A stretch of DNA of 8,101 nucleotides from Legionellaceae bacterium (lineage in GTDB: Bacteria; Pseudomonadota; Gammaproteobacteria; Legionellales; Legionellaceae). How positions within the stretch are numbered: position 1 is the stretch's first letter; every line of letters begins with the position of its first letter. The notes under the pieces were generated by a model. That model made no database searches, had not been told where the DNA came from, and saw only the letters and a program-made list of their open reading frames with translations. Positions 6,581 to 8,101 of this stretch are shown piece by piece. The stretch is taken from contig JAUYSE010000147.1 in the NCBI GenBank assembly GCA_030696465.1, forward strand, positions 1-8,101, in the 5' to 3' direction. A program made the translations under genes and the position numbers.

Positions 6581-6585
6581 AAAGG
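6581..6585 (+). promoter_or_regulatory. Ribosome binding site that decides the serS start
   Basis: AAAGG followed by 6 bases and ATG at 6592. The in-frame TTG at 6586 directly abuts this box and cannot use it, so the protein should begin MLDIKL. This matches the MLD start common in SerS proteins. Confidence 0.75.
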
Positions 6586-6591
6586 TTGAAC

Positions 6592-7860
6592 ATGCTGGAT
6601 ATAAAATTAATTTCTGAAAAAACAGAAGAAATCCGTGAAAGTATTCGTCAAAGAGGCGTAAAAGCAGATGTGGATGCTTTGCTTGCACTTTATGCACAAC
6701 GTAAAACGCAGTTATTACATTTAGAAAACCAACGTGCGGAAGCGAACAAAATCGCAAAAATGATTCCAACGGTCGCTAATGCAGATAAACCTGCTTTGGT
6801 TCAAAAGGGGCGTAGCTTAAATGCAGAAATTTCACAGTTAGAAGAAGATTTGCGGAATTTAGAAAGCTTGTATAACGATACAATGCTGACGATTCCCAAT
6901 CTTTTGGCAGAAGATACCCCATTCGGTGAAAGTGATGCTGAAAATGTGGTGTTACGAACACATGACTTGCCGCCTGTTTTTGATTTTACACCTAAAGATC
7001 ATGTGGAGATAGGTAAAGCTTTAGATTTAATCGATTTTGAAAGTGGTACGAAAGTGACCGGATCAAAATTTTATTTTTTAAAAAATCAGGCAGTTTTTTT
7101 AGAGTTGGCATTAAAATTATTTGCCATGAAAGTGGCCGCTGAGTTTGGATACACCACCTTAGTGACCCCAGATTTAGCGAAAAAATCTATATTGATGGGA
7201 ACGGGTTTTTCGCCACGTGGAGAAGAGTCTAATATTTATAATCTTGAAGATCTCGATCTGAGTCTGATTGCGACTGCAGAGATTACCGTGGGTGGAATGC
7301 ACGCGGATGAAATATTAGAAGAAGCCGTGTTACCCCTAAAATATGTCGCTGATAGCCATTGTTTTCGGAGAGAAGCGGGTTCTGGCGGCCAAGAAAACAA
7401 AGGTTTATATCGCGTACACCAATTTTCTAAAATAGAGCTTTTCCAAATTACCAAGCCAGAAGAGGCAGAAGCGGCATTAGAAGATATTTTAAAAGTCGAA
7501 GAAACTATTTATCAACGTTTAGGCTTGCCTTATCGGGTGGTGCGTATTTGTTCCGGTGATTTGGGGGCTGCGGCGTTTAAAAAATATGATATTGAAGTTT
7601 GGATGCCGGGACGAGACTCCGCTGAAAAATATGGAGAAGTGACTTCGGCTTCAAATTGTACGGATTTTCAATCGCGTCGCTTAAAAATCCGCTATCGGAA
7701 TGCAGAAAACCAAAAGATATATCCTTATACCTTAAATGGGACTGCGATTGCTTTAAGTCGAACCTTGTTGGCCATTCTAGAAAATTATCAGCAGAAAGAT
7801 GGCTCGGTAGTGATTCCTGAAGTGTTGCGCGCGTATGTTGGGTTTGAGCGCATAGGGTAG
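6592..7860 (+). CDS. serS: Seryl-tRNA synthetase SerS
   Basis: Class II aminoacyl-tRNA synthetase that charges tRNA-Ser (and tRNA-Sec where present) with serine in the cytoplasm. It is 422 aa, usual length. A charged N-terminal region (about 27-100) forms the long coiled-coil arm that reads the tRNA variable arm. The catalytic core has the serine-binding TAE (228-230), motif 2 FRRE (258-261) leading to VHQFSKIE, and motif 3 with R390 followed by ILENYQ. The protein looks complete. The core deviates from E. coli SerS: SPRGEE at 207-212, WMPGR at 337-341 and EVTSASNCTDFQ at 349-360 recall cyanobacterial, planctomycete or organellar forms, as I remember them. It may have been acquired from another lineage. 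Single-gene unit, divergent from the operon on its left. No clear terminator follows. Confidence 0.97.
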   Translation: MLDIKLISEKTEEIRESIRQRGVKADVDALLALYAQRKTQLLHLENQRAEANKIAKMIPTVANADKPALVQKGRSLNAEISQLEEDLRNLESLYNDTMLTIPNLLAEDTPFGESDAENVVLRTHDLPPVFDFTPKDHVEIGKALDLIDFESGTKVTGSKFYFLKNQAVFLELALKLFAMKVAAEFGYTTLVTPDLAKKSILMGTGFSPRGEESNIYNLEDLDLSLIATAEITVGGMHADEILEEAVLPLKYVADSHCFRREAGSGGQENKGLYRVHQFSKIELFQITKPEEAEAALEDILKVEETIYQRLGLPYRVVRICSGDLGAAAFKKYDIEVWMPGRDSAEKYGEVTSASNCTDFQSRRLKIRYRNAENQKIYPYTLNGTAIALSRTLLAILENYQQKDGSVVIPEVLRAYVGFERIG

Positions 7861-7990
7861 AGAAGAGGGGGGCTCCATAAATTTCCGAAGTTTTTTAGGA
7901 TTATGTATGAGGATGTGTGTACCTAGTGCTCACGCGATAATTTCGCTATGCCTACGTCCCGCGGCTTGTCCCTGAGCGATCCACACGAAT
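7861..7990. other. Convergent gap with repeat-like GC-rich stretch
   Basis: 130 bases between serS and a converging partial gene. I see no good terminator: a run of six T at 7891-7896 lacks a proper stem before it. From about 7928 to 7985 the base content turns GC-rich with short palindromes (CCGCGG at 7959-7964, GCGA/TCGC at 7934-7946, GCTCA/TGAGC at 7928-7932 and 7973-7977). The 9-mer GCTCACGCG also occurs at 1585-1593 in the large palindromic element. It resembles a scattered intergenic repeat fragment. A 22-codon frame at 7930-7998 on the minus strand is probably only repeat sequence read in frame. Confidence 0.4.
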
Positions 7991-8101
7991 TTACTCATAG
8001 ATCCCTTTCTCCAACTGAGTTTCTATAACCATCTGTAACAAGAGGTTGATGGCATTAAAGAACTGCGACTCATCAATGACAAGTTGTTTTTTAATAGCCT
8101 C
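7991..8101 (-). CDS. 3' end of an unidentified gene, cut by the window edge
   Basis: An open minus-strand frame enters from the right edge and ends at TAA 7991-7993, giving the last 36 residues of a protein ending in LEKGIYE. The piece is rich in charged and aliphatic residues (KKQLVIDESQFF, then NAINLLLQMVIETQ), consistent with an amphipathic helical C-terminus. Base content is AT-rich like the genes here, and no stop interrupts the frame. I do not recognise the family. It converges on serS. Thirty-seven open codons can occur by chance, so confidence is moderate. Confidence 0.5.
   Translation of the reverse strand, partial: EAIKKQLVIDESQFFNAINLLLQMVIETQLEKGIYE

Noticed and set aside
6473..6591. 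SAM riboswitch, T-box or MetJ operator in front of the cystathionine enzyme or serS
   Set aside because: The leaders are about 30 bases, too short for these RNAs, and no AGACGTCT-like repeats are seen.
6586..7860. serS starting at TTG 6586
   Set aside because: The TTG touches the ribosome box and would add two residues before the typical MLD start.
7861..7900. Rho-independent terminator after serS
   Set aside because: The six-T run follows no stable GC stem; only weak AT pairing is possible.
1..8101. CRISPR array, tRNA, rRNA, transposase or phage genes
   Set aside because: No regularly spaced repeats, cloverleaf-like segment, rRNA-like stretch or transposase/integrase motif was found on either strand.

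Overview
The window reads as chromosomal sequence from an AT-rich gammaproteobacterium. The best clue is a close match to the gammaproteobacterial YihG acyltransferase type, beside DapD and DapE of the succinylase route to lysine. Short GC-rich palindromic repeats in the gaps, against an AT-rich gene background, would suit a host-associated member of the Legionellales (Coxiella/Rickettsiella/Berkiella-like). That placement is inference, not proof.

Layout from left to right. A DAACS-type secondary transporter (30-1265, minus strand) has a GC-rich hairpin just past its stop codon. The 420-base gap that follows (roughly 1266-1724) holds candidate promoter and operator sequences for the transporter, a short inverted copy of the left-end repeat, and a 66% GC nested palindromic element. 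Then comes a tight minus-strand run: a cystathionine gamma-synthase/lyase-type enzyme (5318-6472), a YihG-like acyltransferase (4415-5314), dapD (3600-4418) and dapE (2463-3596), with junctions of +3, -4 and +3 bases. queC (1725-2405) follows 57 bases later, probably as read-through. serS (6592-7860) is divergent from this cluster, and the 119-base space between them carries two back-to-back candidate promoters. To the right of serS is a convergent gap with repeat-like GC-rich sequence, then the 3' end of an unidentified minus-strand gene cut by the window edge.

How the genes fit together: DapD and DapE carry out the succinylation and desuccinylation steps that lead to meso-diaminopimelate (peptidoglycan) and lysine. 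The PLP enzyme works in transsulfuration between homoserine, cystathionine and cysteine, so it draws on the same aspartate family. The acyltransferase works in membrane phospholipid metabolism. QueC makes preQ0 for queuosine tRNA modification, and SerS charges tRNA-Ser. I see no clear new multi-gene system. The points most worth checking are the nested palindromic element at 1484-1641, the duplicated palindromic box carrying TATAAT upstream of the transporter, unusual substrate and cation site residues in the transporter, and a seryl-tRNA synthetase whose catalytic core does not look like the usual gammaproteobacterial form.
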